NCBI GenBank assembly: GCA_002470135.1
Contig: DKNC01000039.1
Location: 6,942-16,345 of the forward strand
Direction: 5' to 3'
DNA: 9,404 bases
Source: Actinobacteria bacterium UBA7398
Lineage (GTDB): Bacteria; Actinomycetota; Actinomycetes; Nanopelagicales; Nanopelagicaceae
Positions 1 to 7,063 of the stretch are shown here, piece after piece; position 1 is the stretch's first letter; each line of letters starts with the position of its first letter. The position numbers and the translations under genes were made by a program. Under the pieces are notes generated by a model. It did not search any database and was not told the origin of the DNA. It saw nothing but the letters and a program-made list of their open reading frames with translations.

Positions 1-417
1 GTTTCGGGTGAAGTCCATATGTATGCCGATAATTTAACGGATTCAATGAAGCGCGCTATTGATGAAACTAATCGCCGCCGCGAAAAACAAGTTTCATATA
101 ACAAAGAGCGTGGTGTTGATCCACAACCACTTAGAAAACGAATTGCAGACATCACTGATTTAATTGCAAAAGAAAGTGACGATACCGATCAACTTCTTGC
201 GGCTGGCAAAAAATCGTCGAGCGGTGGGGCTGGTGTTTACGTAAAACACTTAGTGCCGTTGCCTAAAGCGGAGCTGATGAACCTCATAGAATCGCTCACT
301 GAACAGATGCGTAATTCCGCTAGCCAACTTCATTTTGAATTGGCCGCTAGATTACGTGATGAGATTGGTGATTTGAAGAAGGAACTTCGAAGCATGGATG
401 ACGCGGGGGTAAAATAA
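1..417 (+). CDS. uvrB: UvrB, excinuclease ABC subunit B, C-terminal part (5' end outside window)
   Basis: UvrB is the DNA-helicase-like damage-verification subunit of nucleotide excision repair: UvrA loads it on a lesion and it then recruits UvrC. The frame is open from base 1, so this is the last 138 codons of a longer gene; the ATG at 19 is internal, not a start. The visible start, V-S-G-E-V-H-M-Y-A-D then TDSM and AIDETNRRR, is the segment just after helicase motif VI in UvrB. A linker follows that includes a KKSSSGGAG stretch. The last 45 or so residues form a UVR domain (LHFELAARLRDEI), the coiled coil that binds the matching domain of UvrC. The gene ends in TAA at 415-417 and uvrA begins on the next base in the same frame. 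Identification is secure; the ATPase core lies outside the window. Confidence 0.96.
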   Translation, partial: VSGEVHMYADNLTDSMKRAIDETNRRREKQVSYNKERGVDPQPLRKRIADITDLIAKESDDTDQLLAAGKKSSSGGAGVYVKHLVPLPKAELMNLIESLTEQMRNSASQLHFELAARLRDEIGDLKKELRSMDDAGVK

Positions 418-3252
418 TTGCACGATCGTTTAATTATTCGTGGTGCCCGCGAACATAATTTAAAGAATGTTTCGCTAGATCTACCTAGAAATTCGATGAT
501 AGTTTTCACAGGTTTATCCGGTTCTGGAAAATCAAGTTTAGCTTTTGACACTATTTTCGCAGAAGGCCAACGTCGTTATGTGGAATCGCTCTCAGCGTAT
601 GCGCGACAATTCTTAGGACAGATGGATAAACCAGATGTGGACTTCATAGAAGGGTTATCGCCAGCAGTTTCAATCGACCAGAAGGCTACAAACCGAAATC
701 CTCGGTCAACAGTTGGAACTATTACTGAAGTTTATGATTACTTACGTTTATTATTTGCGCGAGCAGGCCGTCCACATTGCCCAAGTTGCGGTAAAGCAAT
801 CGCAAAACAAACGCCACAGAACATAGTTGATCAAATATTAGAGCTACCTCCTGAAACAAAATTCCAAGTTTTAGCGCCAATGATTCGGGCGCGCAAAGGC
901 GAGTTTGTTGACTTATTTAAAGATTTAGTTGCACAAGGTTATTCCAGGGCACGAGTAGATGGCGTTGTCATTCAACTTACCGAGCCACCTAAATTAAAAA
1001 AGCAAGAGAAGCACACTATTGAAGTTGTGATTGATCGCTTAACTGCCAAAGCTGATTCAAAGAGCCGGTTAACGGATTCTATAGAAACTGCGCTTCGGTT
1101 AGCCCAAGGTTTAGTAACTTTGGATTTTGTTGACGGCAAAGGTAAAGATAAAGAGCGCACCTTTAGTGAAAAATTAGCTTGCCATGATTGTTCACTATCT
1201 TTTGAAGAGATGGAGCCACGATCCTTCTCATTCAATTCGCCTTTTGGCGCTTGCCCAGAATGTACTGGGATTGGCACCAAACTAGAAGTCGATCAAGATT
1301 TAGTAATTCCAGATGATTCTATTTCGATTAACGAAGGCGCAATCGCACCATGGGCATCTCGGCAAACTTCCGAATATTTCTTGCGGCTGTTGGAAGCGCT
1401 AGCAGGCGATGTTAAATTTTCCATGGATGCACCGTGGAAGAAATTATCTGAGAAAGCTAAGACCGCGATTTTGAATGGGTACGAGTATGAAGTACATGTT
1501 AAGTACAAGAACCGTTATGGCAGGGTAAGAAATTACTCTACTGGCTTTGAAGGCGTGGTTTCATTTATTCAACGCAAACATGGTGAAACCGATAGCGATT
1601 ACAGTCGGGAAAAGTATGAGTCTTATATGCGGCAAACGCCATGCCCAGTATGCAATGGAACTAGATTAAAACCAGAAGTTCTTGCAGTTAAATTAGGAGA
1701 GAAGTCGATCGCAGAAATTTGTGAACTTTCCATTGAAGATTGTGCCAAATTCTTAAAATCTTTAAAACTTACGGCGCGCGAAAAGCAAATTGCCGAGCGC
1801 GTTCTAAAAGAAGTGCACTCCCGTCTTGGTTTTCTTTTAGATGTTGGTCTCGATTATTTATCGCTAGATCGCCCAGCCGCAACGCTCTCTGGTGGTGAAG
1901 CGCAACGGATCAGGTTAGCTACTCAGATTGGTTCGGGACTAACTGGCGTGCTTTATGTTTTAGATGAACCTAGCATCGGGTTACATCAACGCGATAACCG
2001 ACGATTGATTGAAACGCTTACGCATTTACGCGATATCGGAAACACTTTAATTGTTGTAGAACACGATGAGGACACCATCCGTACCGCAGATTGGATTGTT
2101 GATATCGGTCCCGGCGCCGGTGAGCACGGCGGCGAAATCGTCGTTTCCGGAAGTTACGAAGATTTAATTAACTCGAAAACCTCGGTCACTGGCGCGTATA
2201 TTTCGGGTAAGCGCAAAATTGAGATACCTAAAAAGCGTCGCCTGATAGATCCAAAGAAATCCGTAGTTGTGAAGGAAGCCTACGAAAATAATTTAAAGAA
2301 TATTACGGTTTCATTTCCACTCGGCACTTTCGTCGCTGTTACTGGCGTAAGCGGTTCTGGTAAATCTACTTTAGTAAATGACATTCTGTATACGGTATTA
2401 GCTAACAAATTAAATGGTGCTCGCCAAGTTCCTGGTCGCCATCGCACTATTACCGGCATAGACCTTCTTGACAAAGTTGTGCATGTTGATCAATCTCCAA
2501 TTGGTAGAACTCCAAGATCTAACCCGGCTACCTACACTGGTGTATTCGACAAAGTTCGCGCGCTATTTGCTGAGACAACTGAAGCAAAAGTTCGAGGCTA
2601 CCAACAAGGGCGATTCTCGTTTAACGTTAAAGGCGGACGGTGTGAAAACTGTTCTGGCGATGGCACCATCACTATTGAAATGAATTTCTTGCCCGATGTC
2701 TATGTACCGTGCGAAATTTGCCATGGTGCCCGATATAACCGAGAGACTTTAGAAGTACATTACAAAGGTAAAACGATCGCTGAAATTCTTGATATGTCGA
2801 TCGAAGCTGCAGTTACATTTTTTGAATCAATCCCAGCAATTCATCGCTATTTGAAAACTATGATGGACGTTGGGCTTGGTTATGTACGACTTGGCCAATC
2901 AGCACCAACTCTCTCAGGTGGCGAAGCCCAACGCGTTAAATTATCAACTGAATTGCAACGCCGATCTACTGGTAGAACTATTTATGTTCTAGACGAACCT
3001 ACGACGGGTTTACATTTTGAAGATGTCAATAAACTTTTGCATGTTTTACAGAGGCTAGTAGATACCGGCAACACTGTAATTGTGATTGAGCATAATCTCG
3101 ATGTAATTAAATCCGCAGACTGGGTTATAGATATGGGTCCAGAGGGTGGCTATAAAGGCGGCACAATTATCGCGGAAGGAACTCCCGAAGCTGTGGCGAA
3201 AAACAAAGCGAGCTATACCGGCAAATATTTAGCGGAGATTTTAAAGAAGTAG
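418..3252 (+). CDS. uvrA: UvrA, excinuclease ABC subunit A (damage-sensing ABC ATPase)
   Basis: UvrA is the DNA-damage sensor of nucleotide excision repair; it dimerises, loads UvrB on the lesion and leaves. The 944 residues match the family length (E. coli about 940). Two ABC ATPase modules are intact: Walker A GLSGSGKSS at 32-40 and GVSGSGKST at 643-651, signatures LSGGEAQR at 490-497 and 832-839, and Walker B ends VLDEP near 514-518 and 857-861. Zinc modules are C255-C258/C279-C282 and C742-C745/C765-C768. Further CxxC pairs (HCPSCG, PCPVCNG) lie in the inserted domains. The start is TTG at 418, directly after the uvrB stop. It is the only standard start codon between that stop and the conserved IIRGAREHNLKN, and the next in-frame ATG is residue 27. 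A GGGGG at 405-409 may serve as a weak ribosome-binding site. No LexA-like palindrome was noticed nearby, so control probably lies upstream of uvrB. Confidence 0.98.
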   Translation: MHDRLIIRGAREHNLKNVSLDLPRNSMIVFTGLSGSGKSSLAFDTIFAEGQRRYVESLSAYARQFLGQMDKPDVDFIEGLSPAVSIDQKATNRNPRSTVGTITEVYDYLRLLFARAGRPHCPSCGKAIAKQTPQNIVDQILELPPETKFQVLAPMIRARKGEFVDLFKDLVAQGYSRARVDGVVIQLTEPPKLKKQEKHTIEVVIDRLTAKADSKSRLTDSIETALRLAQGLVTLDFVDGKGKDKERTFSEKLACHDCSLSFEEMEPRSFSFNSPFGACPECTGIGTKLEVDQDLVIPDDSISINEGAIAPWASRQTSEYFLRLLEALAGDVKFSMDAPWKKLSEKAKTAILNGYEYEVHVKYKNRYGRVRNYSTGFEGVVSFIQRKHGETDSDYSREKYESYMRQTPCPVCNGTRLKPEVLAVKLGEKSIAEICELSIEDCAKFLKSLKLTAREKQIAERVLKEVHSRLGFLLDVGLDYLSLDRPAATLSGGEAQRIRLATQIGSGLTGVLYVLDEPSIGLHQRDNRRLIETLTHLRDIGNTLIVVEHDEDTIRTADWIVDIGPGAGEHGGEIVVSGSYEDLINSKTSVTGAYISGKRKIEIPKKRRLIDPKKSVVVKEAYENNLKNITVSFPLGTFVAVTGVSGSGKSTLVNDILYTVLANKLNGARQVPGRHRTITGIDLLDKVVHVDQSPIGRTPRSNPATYTGVFDKVRALFAETTEAKVRGYQQGRFSFNVKGGRCENCSGDGTITIEMNFLPDVYVPCEICHGARYNRETLEVHYKGKTIAEILDMSIEAAVTFFESIPAIHRYLKTMMDVGLGYVRLGQSAPTLSGGEAQRVKLSTELQRRSTGRTIYVLDEPTTGLHFEDVNKLLHVLQRLVDTGNTVIVIEHNLDVIKSADWVIDMGPEGGYKGGTIIAEGTPEAVAKNKASYTGKYLAEILKK

Positions 3253-3254
3253 CC

Positions 3255-5162
3255 ATGGCTGACCCACAAAGTTATCGGCCAAAAGATATTCCAGATTCGC
3301 CCGGCGTATATCGATTCTTCGATGAGAAAGATGTAGTTATTTATGTCGGTAAAGCAATCTCGCTAAAGTCCCGACTCAACTCTTATTTTCAAAATAACCT
3401 CGCCGAAAAAACTAGAAAGATGGTTAACGCTGCGGTCCGGGTGGATTGGACCTTAGTAAATACGGAAGTAGAAGCGCTCCAACTTGAATTCAGTTGGATT
3501 AAAGAAGAAAACCCGCATTTCAATGTGCAATTCAAAGACGATAAGTCTTACCCGTTTTTGGCAGTTTCTATCAAAGATGAATTTCCAAGAATTTATATAA
3601 CGCGGTCACAGAAGCAAAAAGGGGTAAAACATATTGGTCCATTCGCGCATGCTTGGGCACTTCGCAGTACTTATGAAGTTTTATTAAAATTATTTCCAGT
3701 TCGTTCTTGCACTGAAAGCAATTTTCTACGAGCTCAGAAATCAAATCGCCAGTGTTTACTTGGCGATATTGGAAAGTGCGCAGCTCCATGCGTTGGTTGG
3801 GTGACTCCAGAAGAGCACCAAGAAATTGCCAAGAACCTAATTAAATTTTTAGATTCAAATCCAGAGAGCGTGACTGAGAAGTTAACCGACGAGATGCTCA
3901 CTGCTTCAGCAGCGGAACAATTTGAAAAGGCCGGAAAACTCCGCGACCAACTGCAAGCGCTGACCAAGGCACAAGAATCAACTGATGCTGCGCTCTCCGA
4001 AGAAATTACTGCAGATTTCATCGCAATGCACGAAGATATAACGCACGCCGCATTCTCAATATTTATCGTGCGCCACGGTAGAATCACCGGTTCGCGGTCT
4101 TGGGTTGTTGATCTACAAGAAGTTCCAGAGGGTGATTCCGTAATGGATGCTGCGTTACCTAAGATCTACCATGATTTTGAGGTTCCGCGTGAGATATTGA
4201 TCAATCAACCAATCACTTCCGAAGCCGGTGTTATTGAATGGCTTTCGCAAAAACATGGGAATTCGGTAGAAGTTAAAGTGCCACAACGTGGTGAGAAATT
4301 CGAATTACTTCAAACAGTTAAGCGCAATGCCAATCAAGCGTTAATTCAATTTTTAAGTAAGCGCGCAAACGATGCTGGCGTTTCTGGCCGAGCCCTCGAA
4401 GAGATTGCTACTGCTTTAGATCTAGCAGAACTTCCATTACGCATCGAATGTTTCGATATTTCGAACATTCAAGGAACTTCAGTAGTGGCTTCAATGGTGG
4501 TATTTGAAGATGGTCAATCTAAAAAGAGTGAGTATCGCCGATTCTCAATCGATGATGAAGCTGGATTTGATGACACCCGCGCCATGCACCACGTGATTAC
4601 AAGAAGATTTAAAAGATATCTTGCCGAAAAAGATCTTGATTTAACTGAACTAGAGATGAGCGGTGCTAATCGACCAAAGTTTGCCTACCCACCTCAATTA
4701 ATAATTGTTGATGGCGGCGTAGGGCAAGTAAATGCAGCAGCCCGAGCACTTTCTGAATTGGGAATCACCGATATCGCGCTCTGCGGTTTAGCAAAAAGGC
4801 TTGAGGAAGTTTGGCTTCCTGAAGTAAAGACTCCAATTATCTTTCCACGCCATAGCGAAGCGCTCTATCTTTTCCAACGAATTCGCGATGAGGCGCATAG
4901 ATTCGCAATTACTTTTCATAGATCTAAACGATCTAAATTGATGCTCGAATCTCTATTGGATGAAATTCCAACGTTGGGCACTGCGCGAATTTCTGCGTTG
5001 CTGGAACACTTCGGGTCAGTATCCGCGATCCGCAAAGCGAATGAATCGCAAATTTCTCAAATACCAGGAATCGGGGAGAAGATCGCGAAAATTATTGTGG
5101 ATTTCTTAGCTCAGCAAAGCGCACCCGAGAATGTAAATACCAGTACCGGTGAAATTACTTAG
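3255..5162 (+). CDS. uvrC: UvrC, excinuclease ABC subunit C (dual-incision nuclease)
   Basis: UvrC makes the 3' and then the 5' cut around a lesion held by UvrB. The 635 residues contain all expected parts. The N-terminal GIY-YIG nuclease has GVY at 17-19, YVG at 30-32 and the likely catalytic R40. Four cysteines, C152, C167, C175 and C179, match the pattern reported to bind an iron-sulfur cluster in UvrC. A UVR domain around 205-238 (AAEQFEKAGKLRDQL) would pair with UvrB. The RNase H-like nuclease shows D401 (ECFDISN), D486 (IIVDGGVGQ) and H555 (FHRSKRS). Paired helix-hairpin-helix motifs near 567-620 (IPGIGEKIA) end the protein. The segment before D486 (RYLAEKDLDL to KFAYPP) is longer than in E. 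coli, as I recall for actinobacterial UvrC. The ATG lies 2 bp after the uvrA stop, with purine-rich AAAGAAG at 3243-3249 inside the uvrA end as its likely ribosome-binding site. Confidence 0.98.
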   Translation: MADPQSYRPKDIPDSPGVYRFFDEKDVVIYVGKAISLKSRLNSYFQNNLAEKTRKMVNAAVRVDWTLVNTEVEALQLEFSWIKEENPHFNVQFKDDKSYPFLAVSIKDEFPRIYITRSQKQKGVKHIGPFAHAWALRSTYEVLLKLFPVRSCTESNFLRAQKSNRQCLLGDIGKCAAPCVGWVTPEEHQEIAKNLIKFLDSNPESVTEKLTDEMLTASAAEQFEKAGKLRDQLQALTKAQESTDAALSEEITADFIAMHEDITHAAFSIFIVRHGRITGSRSWVVDLQEVPEGDSVMDAALPKIYHDFEVPREILINQPITSEAGVIEWLSQKHGNSVEVKVPQRGEKFELLQTVKRNANQALIQFLSKRANDAGVSGRALEEIATALDLAELPLRIECFDISNIQGTSVVASMVVFEDGQSKKSEYRRFSIDDEAGFDDTRAMHHVITRRFKRYLAEKDLDLTELEMSGANRPKFAYPPQLIIVDGGVGQVNAAARALSELGITDIALCGLAKRLEEVWLPEVKTPIIFPRHSEALYLFQRIRDEAHRFAITFHRSKRSKLMLESLLDEIPTLGTARISALLEHFGSVSAIRKANESQISQIPGIGEKIAKIIVDFLAQQSAPENVNTSTGEIT

Positions 5163-5182
5163 GATGCTTGACAGGTATAGCA

Positions 5183-5192
5183 AGATATTGGG
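5183..5192 (+). repeat. 10-bp word AGATATTGGG, copy 1, rapZ leader
   Basis: AGATATTGGG ends 15 bases before the rapZ ATG. The identical ten bases occur at 8127-8136, ending 21 bases before the gap start. Both are in non-coding leaders. The function is unknown and the match could be chance. Confidence 0.35.
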
Positions 5193-5195
5193 CAT

Positions 5196-5201
5196 GGGGA
5201 G
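5196..5201 (+). promoter_or_regulatory. Ribosome-binding site of rapZ
   Basis: GGGGAG six bases before ATG 5208 is a good Shine-Dalgarno sequence. It fixes the rapZ start, because the two ATGs upstream in the gap (5164 and 5194) are in another frame. Confidence 0.75.
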
Positions 5202-5207
5202 ATCTCA

Positions 5208-6080
5208 ATGAATCGCGAGTTGGTAGTAATAACCGGCATGAGTGGCGCTGGTCGTTCAACCATTGCCCACGCCATGGAAGATGCCGGCTGGTATGTAATT
5301 GATAATTTGCCGCCTTCGCTCTTAGCTAACCTTTTTGATTTAACCGAGAAAACTGTTGAATCTATCGCAGTAGTAGTCGATGTTCGTGGCCGACAATTTT
5401 TCGATGATCTAAATAGATCGTTAGCGGAATTAGTTGAAAAAGGGATTTCGCGGCGAATTTTATTTGTTGATGCCTCTGATGATGTGCTAGTTCGACGTTT
5501 TGAATCGACTCGGCGTCCGCATCCACTCCAAGGAAATGATCGAATTGTTGATGGCATAGCAAAAGAGCGCGAAAAATTACGAGAATTAAGGGCTGGTGCA
5601 GATTTGATTATTGATAGCACTGATTTGAATATTCACCAGTTGGAGAAGAAGAGTGAAGAGCTTTTCCATAAAGAGGGAAGTACAGATCTAAAAGTTAACG
5701 TACTTTCATTCGGATATAAATATGGAATTCCAGTTGATGCTGATTTAGTAATGGATTGTCGTTTCATACCCAATCCTCATTGGATTCCAGAGTTGCGGCC
5801 ATTGAATGGAACGGATGCACCAGTTCGTGAGAAAGTTTTAGCGGCCGAAAATGTAAGTGATTTTCTGGATCGCTATATTGCCCTATTTGAAACCATTGCA
5901 GATGGTTATATCCGCGAAGGTAAGAAATTCATAACACTTGCCGTGGGATGCACTGGTGGAAAACATCGAAGCGTTGCGATTGCAGATGAGTTAGATCGTA
6001 GACTGCAAAAGGTTAAATTACCGAGGGGCCAAGCGATTTCAACACAGGCAATTCATAGAGACTTGGGACGTGAACGGTAA
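5208..6080 (+). CDS. rapZ: RapZ-family nucleotide-binding protein (formerly YvcJ/YhbJ)
   Basis: RapZ proteins join an N-terminal P-loop domain to a C-terminal domain. In E. coli RapZ is an RNA-binding adaptor that senses glucosamine-6-phosphate and controls GlmS levels; Bacillus YvcJ is a nucleotide hydrolase. The role in Actinobacteria is less settled. The P-loop is GMSGAGRST at 10-18, with Arg16 where the classical motif has Lys; I recall the same change in other actinobacterial RapZ. YVIDNLPPSLL follows, then a Walker-B-like VVVDVRGRQF. The C-terminal half has SFGYKYG at 167-173, DCRFIPNPHW at 183-192 and GCTGGKHRSV at 247-256, the conserved pocket motifs. The tail ends HRDLGRER and lacks the lysine-rich end that E. 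coli RapZ uses for RNA binding. At 290 residues the length is normal. It sits between uvrC and yvcK; neighbourhood with yvcK and whiA is conserved in many Gram-positive bacteria. Confidence 0.95.
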   Translation: MNRELVVITGMSGAGRSTIAHAMEDAGWYVIDNLPPSLLANLFDLTEKTVESIAVVVDVRGRQFFDDLNRSLAELVEKGISRRILFVDASDDVLVRRFESTRRPHPLQGNDRIVDGIAKEREKLRELRAGADLIIDSTDLNIHQLEKKSEELFHKEGSTDLKVNVLSFGYKYGIPVDADLVMDCRFIPNPHWIPELRPLNGTDAPVREKVLAAENVSDFLDRYIALFETIADGYIREGKKFITLAVGCTGGKHRSVAIADELDRRLQKVKLPRGQAISTQAIHRDLGRER

Positions 6081-6082
6081 CC

Positions 6083-7027
6083 GTGTTGTTAAATCCAGAT
6101 TTGAAAGTTGTGGCGCTAGGTGGCGGCCATGGACTTGCGGCAACGTTGACTTCGCTTCGTCGCATTACTACGCAATTAACTGCGATTGTTACCGTTGCGG
6201 ATAATGGTGGATCTAGCGGACGGTTGCGCGAAGAATTTAATACGTTGCCGCCAGGTGATTTGCGAATGGCGTTAGCTGCGTTATGTGCAGATGATGAGTG
6301 GGGCAAAAGTTGGGCTGAGATAATGCAGTATCGATTTACATCCACTGGAGCGATGAACGGACATGCGGTCGGAAACTTACTTTTGGCTGCGCTTTGGGAT
6401 AAAGATGGCGATCCGGTCCAAGGAATTGATCGGGTGGCTTCGTTATTGAAAGTAGTTGGTCGAGTGCTTCCGATGGCAATTGAACCGTTAGATATTGAAG
6501 GCACATTTCAATCATCAGTTGGTAGAACAATTACTCGAGGGCAGAAAGAAGTTGCGATCGCTAAAGGTAAATTAGAATCATTGCGGTTAATCCCAGAGAA
6601 TGCGACGGCGACCCCGGAAGGGCTTGCAGCTATCGCAAGTGCGGATTGGATTACATTCGGACCAGGATCTTGGTTTTCTAGTGTTCTACCGCACTTTTTA
6701 ATCAAGCAACAGATTGATGCGATCATGAGTTCTAAAGCGAAAAAATTGGTGATATTAAATTTGGATACAGCGCCATCGATGCGCGGCGATGAGTTTGCTG
6801 GGAGTTCACCTGCAGAACATTTATCAATATTGCAGAAATTTGCGCCGAATTTTCACTGTGATATTGCGTTAGCTGATATATCGGTTGTGCTAGATAAAGG
6901 GTCAATGGCAGCCGCGGTTTCTGCTATTGGGGGTGAATTAGTTGTGGCGGATATCGCATCTGTGGGAAGTGTTCATCATGATTCCGAAAAATTGGGTCCC
7001 GTAATCAGCCACATTTTCGCGCGATAG
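6083..7027 (+). CDS. yvcK: YvcK/GlmR-family (CofD-like) regulator of envelope and carbon metabolism
   Basis: YvcK (GlmR in Bacillus, CuvA in mycobacteria) binds UDP-GlcNAc. It supports peptidoglycan precursor supply and cell shape, notably on gluconeogenic carbon sources. The fold is that of CofD, but no phospholactate transfer is expected. In the 314 residues I see the N-terminal nucleotide-sugar loop GGGHGL at 13-18, TVADNGGSSGRLR at 37-49, PPGDLR at 56-61, GHAVGNLL at 93-100 and FGPGSWFSSVLPHFL in the middle. The segment around 226-247 reads N-L-D-T-A-P then GDEFAGSSPAEHL, where relatives usually show a GET-G-S-EHL pattern, so this loop diverges. The GTG start is 2 bp after the rapZ TAA with no strong ribosome-binding site, which suggests translational coupling. 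A TTG one codon later is possible. It is placed between rapZ and whiA as in most Actinobacteria and Firmicutes. Confidence 0.95.
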   Translation: MLLNPDLKVVALGGGHGLAATLTSLRRITTQLTAIVTVADNGGSSGRLREEFNTLPPGDLRMALAALCADDEWGKSWAEIMQYRFTSTGAMNGHAVGNLLLAALWDKDGDPVQGIDRVASLLKVVGRVLPMAIEPLDIEGTFQSSVGRTITRGQKEVAIAKGKLESLRLIPENATATPEGLAAIASADWITFGPGSWFSSVLPHFLIKQQIDAIMSSKAKKLVILNLDTAPSMRGDEFAGSSPAEHLSILQKFAPNFHCDIALADISVVLDKGSMAAAVSAIGGELVVADIASVGSVHHDSEKLGPVISHIFAR

Positions 7028-7051
7028 ATGCTTGGATACGGGCAGGGCTAA
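7028..7051 (+). other. Tiny 7-codon ORF between yvcK and whiA
   Basis: An ATG directly after the yvcK TAG opens the frame MLGYGQG, closed by TAA at 7049-7051. That stop overlaps the AAAGGAG ribosome-binding site of whiA, so a ribosome ending here would sit 12 bases from the whiA start. It has no ribosome-binding site of its own. It may be chance or a reinitiation device. Confidence 0.15.
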
Positions 7052-7056
7052 AGGAG
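7050..7056 (+). promoter_or_regulatory. Ribosome-binding site of whiA
   Basis: AAAGGAG seven bases before ATG 7064 is the strongest Shine-Dalgarno sequence in the window. Its spacing favours ATG 7064 over the in-frame ATG at 7070. Confidence 0.8.
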
Positions 7057-7063
7057 TAAATAA

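Larger units (their letters stand above)
5164..5211 (+). other. Tiny 15-codon ORF bridging uvrC and rapZ (possible coupling ORF)
   Basis: An ATG one base after the uvrC stop opens a 15-codon frame reading MLDRYSKILGMGRSQ. It ends in a TGA at 5209-5211 that overlaps the rapZ start as ATGA. It fills almost the whole 45-bp gap and is in a different frame from rapZ. Apart from an AGG touching the ATG it has no ribosome-binding site, so it would be read only by ribosomes finishing uvrC. I see no family resemblance. It may be chance, or a stepping stone for translational coupling. Confidence 0.2.

Noticed and set aside
255..417. Possible separate small gene in the uvrB end (UVR-domain protein)
   Set aside because: The UVR domain is continuous in frame with the UvrB helicase end, and no internal ribosome-binding site marks a separate start.
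5168..5173. Perfect TTGACA -35 hexamer in the uvrC-rapZ gap
   Set aside because: At 16-18 bp downstream the sequence is GGGCAT/GGCATG/GCATGG, unlike a -10 element. The AT-rich GATATT is only 10 bp away, so no promoter pair forms.
5159..5620. Minus-strand ORF of 153 codons opposite rapZ
   Set aside because: It lies almost wholly opposite rapZ, which has clear family motifs. The predicted protein is low-complexity Ser/Arg-rich with no recognisable domain, as expected for an antisense shadow.
6013..6504. Minus-strand ORF of 163 codons opposite the rapZ end and yvcK start
   Set aside because: It overlaps two well-supported genes and has no recognisable motif; it is a shadow frame.
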